Assembly: GCF_030247195.1 (NCBI RefSeq)
Contig: NC_080670.1
Coordinates: forward strand, 159,786,580 to 159,850,579
Length of the DNA stretch: 64,000 nt
Direction of reading: 5' to 3'
Origin: Topomyia yanbarensis
Taxonomy: Eukaryota; Arthropoda; Insecta; Diptera; Culicidae
The position numbers and the translations under genes are program-made. Shown here one piece after another: positions 1-11,900 of this stretch (its first letter is position 1; the number at the start of each line of letters is the position of its first letter). The notes beneath the pieces are model-generated. The model saw only the letters and a list, made by a program, of their open reading frames with translations, searched no databases and had not been told where the DNA came from.

Positions 1-1185
1 TCAAATGAAGATTTGTCAAATCGTTGAAAGCGTCACGAAAGAATGTGTCAAATGCATAATGAATATGTTCGCCTGGAAATGTATGAATTGGAATGATATT
101 GAATCCAATCCTTCTAATTAAACTATGGTTTCTCCATGGTGCTACACCAACGTTGTATAAAATAGCATGTATCGTAACGTTGTATAAAATTGTCTTATTT
201 TTATGATATAGCCTCCTGAAACTCTAGTAGAAACCTTAGGAATTGAGGGTCACTCTAGAGTACCTATTGCTATACAGCTTTGATCTTTTTCGACGCTGTT
301 AGCTGTAATATAATTTCTATGACGTAAATAAAGGCAAAAACATGCAGCATATAATTTCAACGGAACTGACAATAATCACGCTCCCAACGGTCGATTTGCC
401 GCTTTCTTTCATTATTCTTCTCATATGTTTGCGGTACATTCTCTCGCTCTCTTCGGTGACGTTTCGTTGTTTTTAATGATTCGAGTACCTACGTGATGCG
501 GAGTACTACTACTGCAAAGCGAGCTGGATAGGTACTGAACGTGTTGAATTTAACAGCAGTTGTGCACCGGAAAATTAATAACTGTCGTCATATTGGAAAA
601 GCACGAGGTTTTGCGGCGAATACTTAATACAATTATTGGATGTTTTTGAAAAATAGTGCTATCGGATTCGACACAGTTAAATTTGGCTGGTAATTCGACG
701 AAAAACAGGTAAATCTAGAAAAAATGACACCGCATAGCTACTTGAAATCGTCCGTTGGACTTACAGCGGTTTGCTTGGCGGTGGTTTGCAGAATAAAATG
801 GCTATTATGATTCTTCAATGACAAATGTTCGATCAGTATGCATCACTTTTATTTGTTTCACACAAGAATTATTGGTTGCATGTTTGAGCAATTTCTATTA
901 ATTGTTATGCGATATAGTAATTTGTAATTTGTTTTATTGGTTACGAAAATCTCAGTACAGGACTGTATATCAGGTCAAGAATAGTGGTAAACTAGTGAAT
1001 TTGGTTTTGTCGTCAAATATGGATTACTAAATATCACCACCATTTACACTTTTTAAACCTAATAAAGAAAAAAATAAGTTGAAAACCCGAAACGTTAGGT
1101 GCTTGCGTTACGCCCAATTTTAGTGGAAAACTGTTGTACCTAATTGTAAACTATTAAAAACATATCACTGAAAATATAATATTTA
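1..1185. other. AT-rich non-coding DNA, no gene seen
   Basis: No open frame with protein-like composition, no RNA gene and no clear repeat boundary was found. The sequence is AT-rich, and its last part leads into the foldback repeat that starts near 1186. Confidence 0.5.
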
Positions 1186-2023
1186 TGGTAATTGTTTACT
1201 TTAGCTACTTTTCCCCCTGTAAGTGGAAAACATGTTTTTCTTTCGTGAATATGCTAGTTTAGTGTTGTAGATTCATAAAAATGAGGCGGAAAGCGAAAAT
1301 TTTTAATAATTCATTAATTAGCTTTAAAGTAAGTTGTACCTAATAACTTTGTTCATAGGGTTATTGTACTCCCGAAAGTGAGGTTTTTGGCGAAGCTAGT
1401 TTAATGCGGCTATGCCGCACAGCCGTAGTCCTCGTACTCGTCATCGGAAACGTAAACGAACCTGTGATCCACTCGTTTGCCCGGTATACTCAAGCATAGG
1501 GGCTATCCCTAGTTTAAGTCCGACTGAGCGGTAGCGAAGTCGGACAGCATGAGAAAAAAATCGATGTGGCGTAGCCACATTAGGCATTAACAATATTTTA
1601 TTTAGTAACAATAGGATTGTATTCATCGGCAAAAATTAAATTATTGTCACTGCCTAATGTGGCTACGCCACATCGTTTCAATTAGGTGCTGTCCGACTTC
1701 GCTGCCGCTCAGTCGGACTTAAACTAGGGATAGCCCCTATGTTTGAGTATACCGGACAAACGAGTGGATCACAGGTTTGCTTGCGTTTCTGATGACAAGC
1801 CGCATTAAACTAGCTTCGCCAAAAACCTTACTTTCGGGAGCACAATAACCCTATGTGCAAGGTTAGTAGGTAGAACTTATTTTTAGTCTCATTAATAAAT
1901 TATTAAAAATTTTCGCTTTCCGCCTCTTTTTTATGAATCTGCAACACTAAACTAGCATATTCACGAAAGAAAAACATGTTTTACACTTACAGGGGGAAAA
2001 GTAGCTAAAGTAAACAATTACCA
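1186..2023. repeat. Large foldback (inverted-repeat) element
   Basis: Two long arms, about 1186-1586 and 1651-2023, are reverse complements of each other with scattered mismatches and indels, separated by a 64-base loop. Each arm also contains short perfect hairpins of its own, for example ATGTGGC-GCCACAT and GTCCGACT...AGTCGGAC. The same motif block occurs near 40980-41100, again folded on itself, so this is a dispersed family. Neither strand codes for a credible protein; the frame through 1441-1632 is palindrome sequence. Superfamily is unknown: no target duplication was identified. Confidence 0.75.
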
Positions 2024-2159
2024 TATTTATTTCAATTTCGAGCCTGCTCGTACCTATTAGCTTTTTACACCTCAGTGATTAGTATAGATCTTTGTTAATA
2101 TACCCACATATAACTTTGGTTAGAAATTCCACATTTCCGCTTTCGGATTTGGTTTATTT

Positions 2160-2316
2160 TATTTTGATTAAGAGGTTTTAACTTTAGAGTCATTCGTCTC
2201 TTCGGGTTAGAGAAATCTGTTCTGGAAAAATCTAACTATGTACGGGGTTGGGAATCGAACCCAGGTGAGCTGCGTACAAGGCAATCGATTTATCAACTAC
2301 GCTATGTCCGTCCCCA
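2160..2316 (-). mobile_element. tRNA-derived SINE (Feilai-type), complete with target duplication
   Basis: Read on the minus strand, the head resembles a tRNA with an A-box-like stretch and a B box containing GGTTCGATTCC, followed by a tail with a TCTAACC...GAAGAG segment and GGTTAAAACC-like end. It is bounded by a 15-bp direct repeat, GGATTTGGTTTATTT, at 2145-2159 and 2317-2331, the mark of LINE-driven insertion. The tail matches a truncated copy at about 34014-34110. It is not a working tRNA gene. The interrupted host repeat is continuous with sequence matched (inverted) at 40700-40770, so the SINE landed in an older repeat. Confidence 0.85.
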
Positions 2317-2331
2317 GGATTTGGTTTATTT

Positions 2332-3345
2332 AGGTTAAAACACCCTTTTTGACAAAAAAAAAACCGAATTAAAAATGGACCTCTATCACTAAAGAGAAAA
2401 CTAGACAATTACCTGTCTTAACAATAATCGTGTATGCCATTTGCTATTAAATTTTAAGCGAAAATTGGCCTGTACCAATCCGATACGATAGGTCTGTTGT
2501 CAAAATTTAGCAGAATATGTACGTTTCTGTCTCACTAACGTTAACGACAACATATAGGGGAACCCGGGGCTATTAAGACCGTAGGGGTAAACCCCCTCGA
2601 TTTCTCAGAAAATCGTAAGACTTTCTGACTGTCATGCATATTCGTGGAACCGCTATTCTAAAACATTAATTTTGACAGATGAATCGTGTTTAATTTTTTT
2701 TGCCATCCTCAAAACAAAAATCATTATAATGGTAAAACCGTGATTAAAGCAACAAATAAAAGTGAAAAAATAACAGGTAAGTGTTTTGGAAAGTTTGACA
2801 TTCCTATTTTATGGTATGATTTTTGTTTGAGTGAACACACAGATATTTTCAAGACGCTCACCACTTTTGTTGCGAAATGAGCGTACGGGGCTATTCGGAC
2901 CCTATATTCCATTAACCACAGTTCAGCGGCTTGCGGCTGCACACACGTTTGCGCACACCACAGCAAAGAAAATACATGATGCACCAATTGACAGCTTTGA
3001 TTAACCTGATTAAGTTTTTGTATCGCAATTTAATTTTTTTGATTCTTAAGGAGTTTCTCAAATAAATATTTCATAGGTAAACATAATACCATCGTAAAAA
3101 AATTGACGGTCTGAATTGTCCCGTAGGGAGGTCAGAATTATCCCTACATAGTAAAAGGATGTAAAAACGTAAAGTTTTGCAAATCGTCGCTTAGTGTTGT
3201 CATGAAGTGGTGCAAATGAACTTTTACAGCACCAAAATTTAGCTGAGGCTCCAAACTAACACTTAGGACCTTTGACCGTTAAATTTTTTCACGTCTATCC
3301 ACCTAAAAGGACGATTTACTTAGGTAGGTCCAAATAGCCCCTAAT
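2332..3345. repeat. Repeat-like region with GGGGCTATT motifs
   Basis: The motif GGGGCTATT followed by GACC appears at about 2566 and 2887, and its reverse complement (GGTCC...AATAGCCCC) at about 3328. This suggests a degenerate inverted-repeat element about 0.8 kb long. No credible coding sequence is present. Boundaries and class are uncertain. Confidence 0.35.
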
Positions 3346-3567
3346 ATTTTAATATTATTTTTCAAAACGACAGCAGATTCCACTATTTTGCTGATTTTTC
3401 CCAATTTGCTGTAATTGAATCGCAGAAAGCTTTTGCAGTTGCTTCTACGAAAGACAAGCAGTTGAATTAATGTGTATTTTGCATGAGTTTCCACCCTGCA
3501 GCGGAATATTAATGAAAAATGTATGTTCATAAACTCTCTGTCCTACTGAAGATGTAATAATGAATTA

Positions 3568-3794
3568 AGCCCGATTCAGACGATACATCAGCTTCCGTCA
3601 GCGGGAATAATCGTCTACGTACCATTCCCTTTTCGTTAGGATAATAAATAAATGAATAAATAATAATAAACTCGTTCACACATTCTGGACGTCAAAACGT
3701 TCCGTGCCATTGATGTTACATCTATGTATACCTCCATTTAACGTGCTGTACCGGAGACGGTAGTTTGACGTATCGTGTAAATGTCACTTTAACC
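3568..3794. mobile_element. MITE-like element, copy A
   Basis: It starts TTAAGCCCGATTCAGACGAT and ends with a diverged inverted version (ACGATAC toward the end in reverse). The same sequence order, including CGTCAAAACGT and CTCCATTTA blocks, recurs at 63125-63347. Non-coding; TTA or TA target duplication is possible but not proven. Confidence 0.6.
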
Positions 3795-4890
3795 GCTTTA
3801 AGGCCGTTGATTGTGACATTCCACAAAGTTACTAAAAGAATTGTTTTTGAATATTGAATTGTCAAATAAATGCACACTGTGTACCCCCAAGAAGTTGAAA
3901 AAATCGTTTTGAATAAACGAGTATTCCAATTTGAAAAATTAAAATGATTATTTAAAATCAATTAAGCTTTAAATTCCCACCTAGTTTGAAAAACAAGCAT
4001 GAAGGTAGAATTTAGCATTGCAGTTGTCAATTCAAACATTGCCGTTAATTTTTTTTTCGGGTGGAGCGTAGGAAGCGTTATATGGAGCTGAAATTGAAGA
4101 CGTGATAGTTATCGTTCTATTTTCCACGTTACCCACTACTCTAGCGTAAGATGACGCACTATTGTAGGATAGAGTGCGAATTATCACCGCAAATCATACA
4201 TTTGGAATCTAAACCTCAATTTGTAGTGCCGTGCCCAAAACCGTGGCAGTCATGACATGGGATCAGATTTTGAATGCTGCTTCCATGTCGTCTATAATGT
4301 TCCCACCTTACCCGCACGTGGAACATAAAGCGTGCCTTTTCTAATACTTTCAAATTAATAACCTCATTACGATTAGATGAACTAAAGCTTTTGGATAATT
4401 CCAGAGCGTGACGGCTTGTTAGTGCCATTTGCCTTACTATTCATAAGAATATCTTGTGAAGGAGAAAAGCCATTTTTTTTCAATTGATTGAATATTACGC
4501 CTAAGCTTTGACCTTAGTTGTAACCCTTTAAAACGGCCCTGAATGGTCTTGAAATAATATAAGAAAAATTAATACAGCTATTCCGAGACATAGAGGAAGA
4601 CGTTTGTGGCCAATACATCCATCCGCTGTAACTCGACATTTACCTCTTCGAACAATCTGGAACAAAGCCTGCTCGTCCGGAAAGAATGTTGAAAGCTCAG
4701 TTCAAAATGCCCTGAAATCGGCGGAGGACATGCCAATGCGGGGAGTACGTCGATTGACATAAGTTCATTTAGCATAAAGTTCATTTGACATAACAGCATG
4801 GTTTCGATTGGTATAATGTGTGTTTGGCGTAATGGTCGTTTGGCATAATTGTGAATGCTAAACGGTGTGAATTTGTGTGCAATAATTATA
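3795..4890. other. Non-coding, no gene seen
   Basis: I see only AT-rich sequence, short inverted bits and a run of GACATAA/GGCATAA-like words around 4750-4850 that probably belongs to the repeat at 4897-4993. Open frames here, including the long one across 4578-5258 minus, lack recognisable domains and run through repeats. Confidence 0.4.
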
Positions 4891-4896
4891 AGGTAT

Positions 4897-4993
4897 TCTA
4901 TAACATTCGCCCGATTGTCATTTACCCGAATGACGTTCGTCCGAAAACCCTTTACCCTAATGTCATTAACCCGAATACCGCATTCACTCAAAC
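4897..4993 (+). repeat. Partial end of the CGGGTAAATG-repeat element
   Basis: A run of words such as ATTCGCCCGA, CATTTACCCGAATGAC and CATTAACCCGAATACC matches the left end of the complete element at 40468-42632. The opposite end was not found nearby, so this is a fragment. The ~107-bp tandem repeat found inside the complete element also occurs at 5555-5900, suggesting the two pieces belonged to one copy later split by the LINE tail at 5230-5396. Confidence 0.65.
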
Positions 4994-5229
4994 ATAATAT
5001 AAAATCAAATGCAACGGAAGGTAACCCTATACTTATAAGATGCTTTACTATTGTTACAATTCCAACAACAAAATTCGAGGGTTTACACTCGTAACCCGAA
5101 GTTAGGAACAACACCTGATCGCGAACATCAAGGCAGTAACCCCGATGATGATCCGGACACGTGCGACGACGACAGAGATATGAATGACCCCCCGATAAAG
5201 TTGACGTGAGTGCAAATATTTCTACGACA

Positions 5230-5396
5230 TAAAAACGGATCTCCGCGCGCAATGGCAAGTCGCGCGTACGGGATTGGATAGACTCTTAGTATTAATTGTT
5301 TATTATTTTTATTTTTTACATCATGTAAATATATAAAAGACCCACGGCTCTGTGAAGCTAACGCCTTGAGCCGTGCCAAATAAATGAATTAAAAAA
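5230..5396 (+). mobile_element. 3' tail of a 5'-truncated LINE
   Basis: The stretch has an ACCCACGGCTCTGTGAAGC block, then GCCTTGAGCCGTGCC, then AAATAAATGAATTAAAAAAA. The two blocks form a weak stem around ACGGCTC/GAGCCGT and the A-rich end fits a non-LTR retrotransposon 3' end. I recall similar tails in mosquito Jockey-like elements. The 5' limit is a guess. Confidence 0.45.
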
Positions 5397-5554
5397 ACGA
5401 TTCCACAATGTCACGTCAGAGTCTGGGTATTGAGCACATCATCATCATCGTGGTCTGCTGATTTCCAGGTTGCTGTCGTCTGAGTGCAAAAGACCGCACC
5501 ATCGGCTCCGTCGCCTTTGGAACAACATTCGTTCGCAGCATAGACGTTATCAGC

Positions 5555-5900
5555 CATTGGCCAGAAACATAACGGTTGATTCCTTCCTTCGAACATGAGC
5601 ATTTCTACGAATTTGTACACCAAATAGCCCGCGCAAGTAAACTGGTGATCCACTCGTTTACCCAGTTTACTCAAACTTATGGTTTGATTCTTTCTTTCAA
5701 ACATGAGCAGTTCTTTGAATCTATATACCAAAAAGCCCTTGGCTTTGTCGCATAACCGAGACCAAGGATCCGAAGCGGCGCAAAGTCGGTGAGAATCAGT
5801 CGGGCGAGGTGACCGTCGGAAGCGGCGTTCTCTTACAAGCAAACCTCTGATTACTTGTTTGCCCGGATTACACAAACATAGGGCTTTATGTGTCAACCAA
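5555..5900 (-). repeat. Degenerate tandem repeat, ~107-bp unit
   Basis: Units contain GATCCACTCGTTTGCCCGG-like, TTGATTCCTTC and ACCAAATAGCCC blocks, as in the array at 41415-41733. Here the units are interrupted by a GAGACCAAGGATCCGAAGC block also found at 40840-40860. A long minus-strand open frame crosses the array but is simply the repeat translated. Confidence 0.6.
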
Positions 5901-5929
5901 ACGACCATTATGTCAAATGATATCACTCA

Positions 5930-6437
5930 TGAAATATAGAGCTTGGAAATATGAACATTGAAAACAATGCGATCAAATTGCCTTGCCAGGAGTACGCTTT
6001 GATCAACTCACAAAAGTAAGTTGATTCTGGCCTCAATCGTAGGCATAAAAGACAATCGACTTGTTTCTTCTTTATTATTTACTCTATTACTAACTTAGGA
6101 AGCTTTTCATTCAGTTTTAAGAAAAAAATTAATAGTGATTGAAACATACAAAAAGGACGATATTTTTTATATTTAAGTATTTTTAACAGGCAGTATCTGC
6201 ATTTATATTTTGGAAAGAAACCGGTCATAATTTTGTGCGCACGGCACGGACAGTTTTGTCACACGGAACGTGAGTGCCTACACGAGAAATGCATTCCTGA
6301 CATCCTGACGAAAGGGAGGCCTGACACTAAAACTCTGTTCTGACTAAGGAAGCTGAAGCATCGTGCAAACCCTAGTTACAATTGTGATTTTATGGTACTC
6401 TTGAAACCTTTCTTAAAACTGCAATTGTACTGCTGTA
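5930..6437. other. Upstream region of the 6564 gene
   Basis: AT-rich, no repeats recognised. It presumably holds the promoter of the following gene, but I cannot point to a TATA box or initiator with confidence. Confidence 0.35.
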
Positions 6438-6563
6438 GTGTGCTATAAAACTGGAATCGCATGCTTAAAGTATACTTTATCCAGTAAAATTTACACCGAT
6501 CGCAGCAATCGCGAATCGAGCGAGTCGTTTTCTTTGTCAAACCGTCATAATCGTGGTAAAAAG

Positions 6564-7010
6564 ATGTCCGACAGCCAGGAAGCACACTCGGAGCAGGACC
6601 GCGCGGCGATCGAATGCGAGGAACCGCTACCGGTGCAGGATCCTTCGCTCCCCGACAGTGGAGAATCAGCCTTGGATCAAGACTTGCTCCTAGCGGACCA
6701 ATCCCTCCGTCAGTTAGTACGATTGATGGAGGAAGGCAGCGGAGATAACGACAGTCACCTGTTGGAGGAATCGCTCAGGACGCTGGAACTTTGCAACAGT
6801 AAACTGCAGGCAATCGTCGAGCAGGTGTTCGGTGGGCAGACCGACCAGATCTGCCAGTTCCTGCAGGATTTGATGCAGGCGCAGTTACGGGGCGTAGAGT
6901 ACTGCAAGGTTACCGGTGAGAATCTGCACAGTATGGTTCAACAGCTGATGGAGTTTGGCGTGCTGGAAGCATCACCGGATGACGAGAGCTTGGTTAAAAT
7001 TGCTCTCTGA
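6564..7010 (+). CDS. Uncharacterised 148-residue acidic helical protein
   Basis: A single uninterrupted frame whose first ATG at 6564 follows AAAAAG, a good eukaryotic start context; a longer in-frame extension to 6438 has no ATG. Codon choice is G/C-rich at third positions, unlike the surrounding AT-rich DNA, which supports a real gene. Residues 1-45 are acidic and proline/serine-rich (EEPLPVQDPSLPDSGES). Residues 45-148 are strongly helix-forming with leucine spacing suggestive of a coiled coil (LEESLRTLELCNSKLQ, ICQFLQDLMQAQLRG, MVQQLMEFGVLE). There is no signal peptide or membrane segment. I do not recognise the family; a small subunit of a multiprotein complex would fit the shape, but that is inference. 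It sits alone between repeat-rich regions and has no visible intron. Confidence 0.75.
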   Translation: MSDSQEAHSEQDRAAIECEEPLPVQDPSLPDSGESALDQDLLLADQSLRQLVRLMEEGSGDNDSHLLEESLRTLELCNSKLQAIVEQVFGGQTDQICQFLQDLMQAQLRGVEYCKVTGENLHSMVQQLMEFGVLEASPDDESLVKIAL

Positions 7011-7060
7011 GCATGAGGTGAAAGAAATCAGATATATATTTTGTGGTTTATATCGCTGGA

Positions 7061-7066
7061 ATTAAA
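7061..7066 (+). terminator. ATTAAA poly(A) signal
   Basis: ATTAAA lies 51 bases after the stop codon at 7010, in an AT-rich 3' region. Plausible cleavage signal for the upstream gene; not tested. Confidence 0.5.
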
Positions 7067-7099
7067 TTTTAAATCAAAAAACTCGAACACGATTTTATT

Positions 7100-8957
7100 T
7101 TAGGTATTGTCTTTGGGTAAAAATCTAAAAGAGTGACGTTACAATCAAATTCAATCTGTATCTGCAAAAGATGTCCCAAAAATAATCAATTGTTTAAAAC
7201 TGCCCTTTCCGGCATATTTCAAACCACCTCGCTTAACTCTTGTCATGTTCAACATATTTCGATACGAGTTTATCGCGAACTTTAACCCAATTCGGGGTAC
7301 TGCTTGGTAATGTTGGGAGTTAGGGAATGGGGACCTTCCACTGAACTGCACGGAATCATGATCAGTTTCCTACTTGGAGCCATGTAATGAGTGGAGTAGG
7401 AGGAAAACCATCTGCTGTTCCGTTAAAGTAACCGGAAGCATGAATGACTAAAGAGAAGTGTCGCATGCGTACTGAATGTTGTATAGGGTCACATCAAACT
7501 AACTGGCACTAGTGGTAAAATCTACATAGATTCGGACCGAAACAAGAAACGAAAAACAGAATCTTGTTTTCCTGTTATCATCAGACGATGCTGATAATAT
7601 TTTGTATATTTTTTCGAACGATCCTTAGCAATTTAAATCGAGATTCGGTTCTATTGCTTGTAAAATATGAGAATATATTCTGTGACTATTACTATTATTA
7701 TTTTTACTATTACAAAAAGGTGTCGTATAACTACCTTTCGGTAAAATATACCAAATTTTCATAAAAGTTTATGCAAATATTTTTCTTATTACTAAACAAT
7801 TTCATAACTCTAGTATATTTCAAAGGATTTTGATGACATTGAACGGTTAAGTGAATTTTCTCTCAGAATTTTCATTAGAACAGAAAGATTTCCTTTTTCA
7901 AATTGTTGAGAAATTCACATCATGCTTCATGCTTTAAATGGGAAAATCTCAAAATAATGGTTTCCATATTGTCGTCCCGACACCGCATATTTATAACAAC
8001 AGAGTCACTTGATTAGTAGATTGTCAAACGATGAGATAATTTAGTTCTCACAAGTCTCCTACCGCATATCAATTCAAATATTCAGTTTAAACAAATTAAG
8101 AAGTGTAATTAATGTGTTGTTGTTTCCTTGGTGTTTCTTTCTTGGTGACACTCAAAAGCGCACGCGTATATGCAAATAGTTACACAGCTATAGACTCACA
8201 GCTATAAACGCCGAAATTACAAACGCGCTAGCACACGCGACACACAAACGCCCACGCGATGAAAACGAACGACCACAATGATATACAAACGCTCGAAGCC
8301 TTAACAATAATATAAACCCGGCCGCAATGGTTCTCTACCGAGGAAAAATGTAGAACAAAGCTAGCTGGACTGAAACTAAATAAGTTTTGGGTAAAAATCA
8401 ACTGTGAAATTTATTTTTCATAAAATGTATCTGAAAACCTTTAGGGCCTCCATAGTTAGTACTTTCAGAAGAGTTACCTAGAATAGCATTTCCAAAGACA
8501 CACCATCCTTCTATCATGCCTCATTGTATGTGAGGTGAAGCGCCGCCCTAACGACCGAGTTTCGAGCTACTTTCAGGAAACCACATGAAGGCCTAGATGC
8601 TAAGTATCAACTTTGCGAAAGATGCTATACTTCTATAACGTGACCACGACAAATCATTAACATATTCCACGTTTTATCAATTTGCAACGTGGCGTAGTGG
8701 CTTTTTCTCAACAAACGATGGATTAGGCCCATAGGGACCTGGAGACCGTGTCTAGACGCATTGTTTATGTGGTACGTGATGTAGTAAGCACGAGTGTAAT
8801 ACGCGAATGGTGCCACACTCGCACGCGACCTCAGGTTTAGTGCTCGGTACAGTTTACATCCATCGCCTAAGGAGCAGGACAACGTACGAACCAAATCATC
8901 TTTCGCGTCACACGCAATAATTGCCGTTGTAACGAATCAAATAACGAGATTTTTGCA
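7100..8957. other. Non-coding; part resembles the large TIR element
   Basis: No gene seen. Around 8150-8300 there are CACACGCGACA, CAAACGCCCACGCGAT and TACAAACGCTCGA words resembling the subterminal repeats of the 8958-14728 element, so an older fragment of that family may lie here. The rest is anonymous AT-rich DNA. Confidence 0.4.
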
Positions 8958-11900
8958 CTTTCTGGTTTTTTTGAGAGTTGTCCTACTGGATCGGTAGAAC
9001 TGGGTTCTTGGAAGGGTTCCTTTTCAAAATCACTCACTACAATTGCAGACGAGATGGGAAACCTCACCCATTAAAACACTGCTTAAGGCCAATTGCAGTA
9101 CGCCATCATTCTGATTGTGCTGTTTAGTGTACGGAGGATGCCATGATCGCGTGGGAATTAGCGTTTATTTGTTCGGGTTGAGACCGCGTGGATCAGATTA
9201 TAGATGCTATTGCGTTCATTAGGACATTTTTGTATTTGCGTAAACTGTGGCGCAGATGTGCGAGGATGATCGCGATTGCATTCGTCTTTTTATATTAACA
9301 CGAAGGGCTCGAGCGTTTGTATGTTGACGTGTTCGATCGCGTGGGAGTTTATATGTTGCGTGTGCTAACGTGAGTAATGAGTATAGCTTCACGTGTATAA
9401 ATTTCGTTTTATAACCGTGAGGCCCTTCGCATATGCTCGTGTGTTTTTGTATGATCGCGCGGACCGTGAATCTAATACTTAATTTCCAGTTAGCGGTTCA
9501 GATGCTAAAAGAGAATGAGTTTCCCCATATCACTGGAGCGTTCCTATGGTTTAGATCCTAAACTGATGGTTCAGATTCAGACCCTTTTGGGTCCAAACGA
9601 CAAGGCCAGATCCGGGTATTGCTCCGGATCATGGTACTGTGACGGGTCCGAGGGTTGGCTGCAAGTCTTAATAGGAACAAGACATTTGGATCCAAAGGCG
9701 AGAGTCATGTTCAAGGCATCGTAAGGATTTCGAAAATCATACTCGTGATATCCAACTTACCCAATCAAACCAGTTAGAATTCTAGCTGGATTCTGTCACA
9801 ATGTCGGCTCAAACGTTGCCTAATTTGACTGGGTAATAATACAACCACAAGAACCGACCGAACTACCTCACATACGAACAGAACCGAAATCGAAACATAC
9901 TGATAAACAACTTGGTTGTGTGATGCACAGGCTCGGCTTGTTCAGATGGGTATTTGGTTCGAGCGATTGATATTCTTCGTTTAAGATCACCAACTTCGTG
10001 TTGAAGAACAAATTCAAAATTGTTCTAGAGAGCCATTGTTTGAGGGCAATGTTGGTTTTATTGTTTTATGGAAAAGTTGGATTTGGTGTTTCGAATTTAT
10101 CTCCTCAGTAACTAACACCAACTTGGGGCTAGTAAGACGCTAATTACAGACTAGCACCAAATTGGCTGGCGAAAAAGGACCTCTTGTTATGACTTTGCTA
10201 TCAAACGCGCAACATGTACTCCTTATAGAAAAAATTGGAATGAATCAATTCTTGAATACGATCACAACACCTAACTTAGAAACATTGGGTTTGGTGAAGT
10301 CTGCCTTGAACATAATTTACTCCAATTGATTGCGTTGCAAATAATAGTTTCTCTTCTATCCTATGTGTACCTTTCCAGGGCGCAAACGATGCTGTTACCA
10401 GCTGCTCATTCGTTCATGAAAATATATCTAATGCAATCGGAGAGAATCACCCCGGTATCGGTTCCACATCTGATTGGCAACATCTGAGATTGTGTGTTTA
10501 CTCAAGGTGCCTCTGTTACAATCCCAGACCTCAGAGGGAGAGAAAACTGGGCAGGTAGAATATGTTTCTCTCATCAGGCTAGTCGTTTACCTGCTATTAT
10601 TCGAGAGGTAAAAAGTAACACTTTGGCGCTAAGAAGCTTTATTTCGCCCCCTTGCCTAGGGTCTATATATTTCCCGAAAACAAATGGCAATTATTAACAG
10701 TAGTTTCTTTGCACATAGCCAGCCCTTGAGTCTTACTATTTTGCTCGTCTACATATGACTCATGTATGACAAGATAACTGACAACCGCTGGAAAAGATTT
10801 AAAAAGAAGCGCTTACCCGATTCTGGCGTTGGCCCCGGTAGACTAATACGTCAGCATACAATAAGGGGACACCATTGCATTCACCAACGGTTGATACAAT
10901 TGCCGCTAGCGGGACATCCAAATTATGGGTAAATATGATATTGAATCCAGTTTTTATAAGGGACGGTCTGCGTGCATGTTTTTTGGCAAACGTGTTTTCA
11001 TTATTTTTGATCCAGTTCTAGATTTGCTGCAACAAAACTATTCTGCACACACTCTAGTTTTAAAGCCTGTTTCCAGGTTAACTTTGACCCGTTAAAGTGA
11101 GTGACACTCGGTGTTGGAATAGGAAATCTGTCTTGTTTCGTCCTCAATCAAGTCTCAGGCCGCTAGTTGAAGAGAAATAACTGTGATTTTAGACGTTCCA
11201 TAACTACTAACGGGGCTTCTTAACCTTCCAGCCTACACGCCGTTGTATTTAGTATAACTCCTTTTGCAATTCTATCGAACTCTTTAAGCATCAGCAGTTG
11301 CTTATTTGAAGAGTGGAATTTTCATCGTTTACTATCATTGCTATTTATCTTATTATTGATATCTTATCACCATCAGTTCCTAAGCACACGTTGTTTATAT
11401 TTCGTTAGCGCCAGTTCGAAGTGTATGTCTTCTCGCTAATAAAAACAGTGATTGCACTGATGCAGAAATCCACGAAAAATCAGCATTCCTGCTTCCTGGT
11501 TCCCTTTCAAAAACAAAATTTAACAATGCATATCCATCGTTATTTGACTATTTCGTATAATTAGTTCGCCTGTCTGTAAATTTAAATTTATTCCTTTAAG
11601 GCTGTCACCCTTCGGTGCTCTATACAAGCATGTACATCTTTTCTATGATGAGAAACCAGAATTTGTTGTTTCCCATTCCCGATCATCGAGAACCTTACTA
11701 CACGTACACGGCAGCAAACCGAAAGTCAAGCATTCTTCCCAGCCCATTCTTCCGCGTGAAGATGAACATATTGTTGCACAAGTCGTGACCCTTGAAATGG
11801 GATCCATAAGGATTGCAGCAGTGCATGTGGGGTTTCCAGAAATGTATTGCACATACCTAGTACGGTATGGTAAATATAATCTTGACAAATCCAGGTTATA

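Noticed and set aside
1441..1632. Open frame inside the foldback
   Set aside because: Translation of inverted-repeat sequence that also occurs as non-coding repeat elsewhere.
2225..2316. tRNA gene on the minus strand
   Set aside because: It is the tRNA-like head of a SINE: it is joined to a SINE tail and bounded by a 15-bp target duplication, and the tRNA arms are poorly paired.
4578..5258. 226-codon minus-strand frame
   Set aside because: Runs across repeat fragments including the CCCGAATG array; no domain and repetitive translation (VIRVND/NVIRAN-like).
5411..5926. 171-codon minus-strand frame with a repeated LVYKF-ELLMFE motif
   Set aside because: The peptide repeat is the ~107-bp DNA repeat translated; copies at 41415-41733 shift frame between units, so coding is not conserved.
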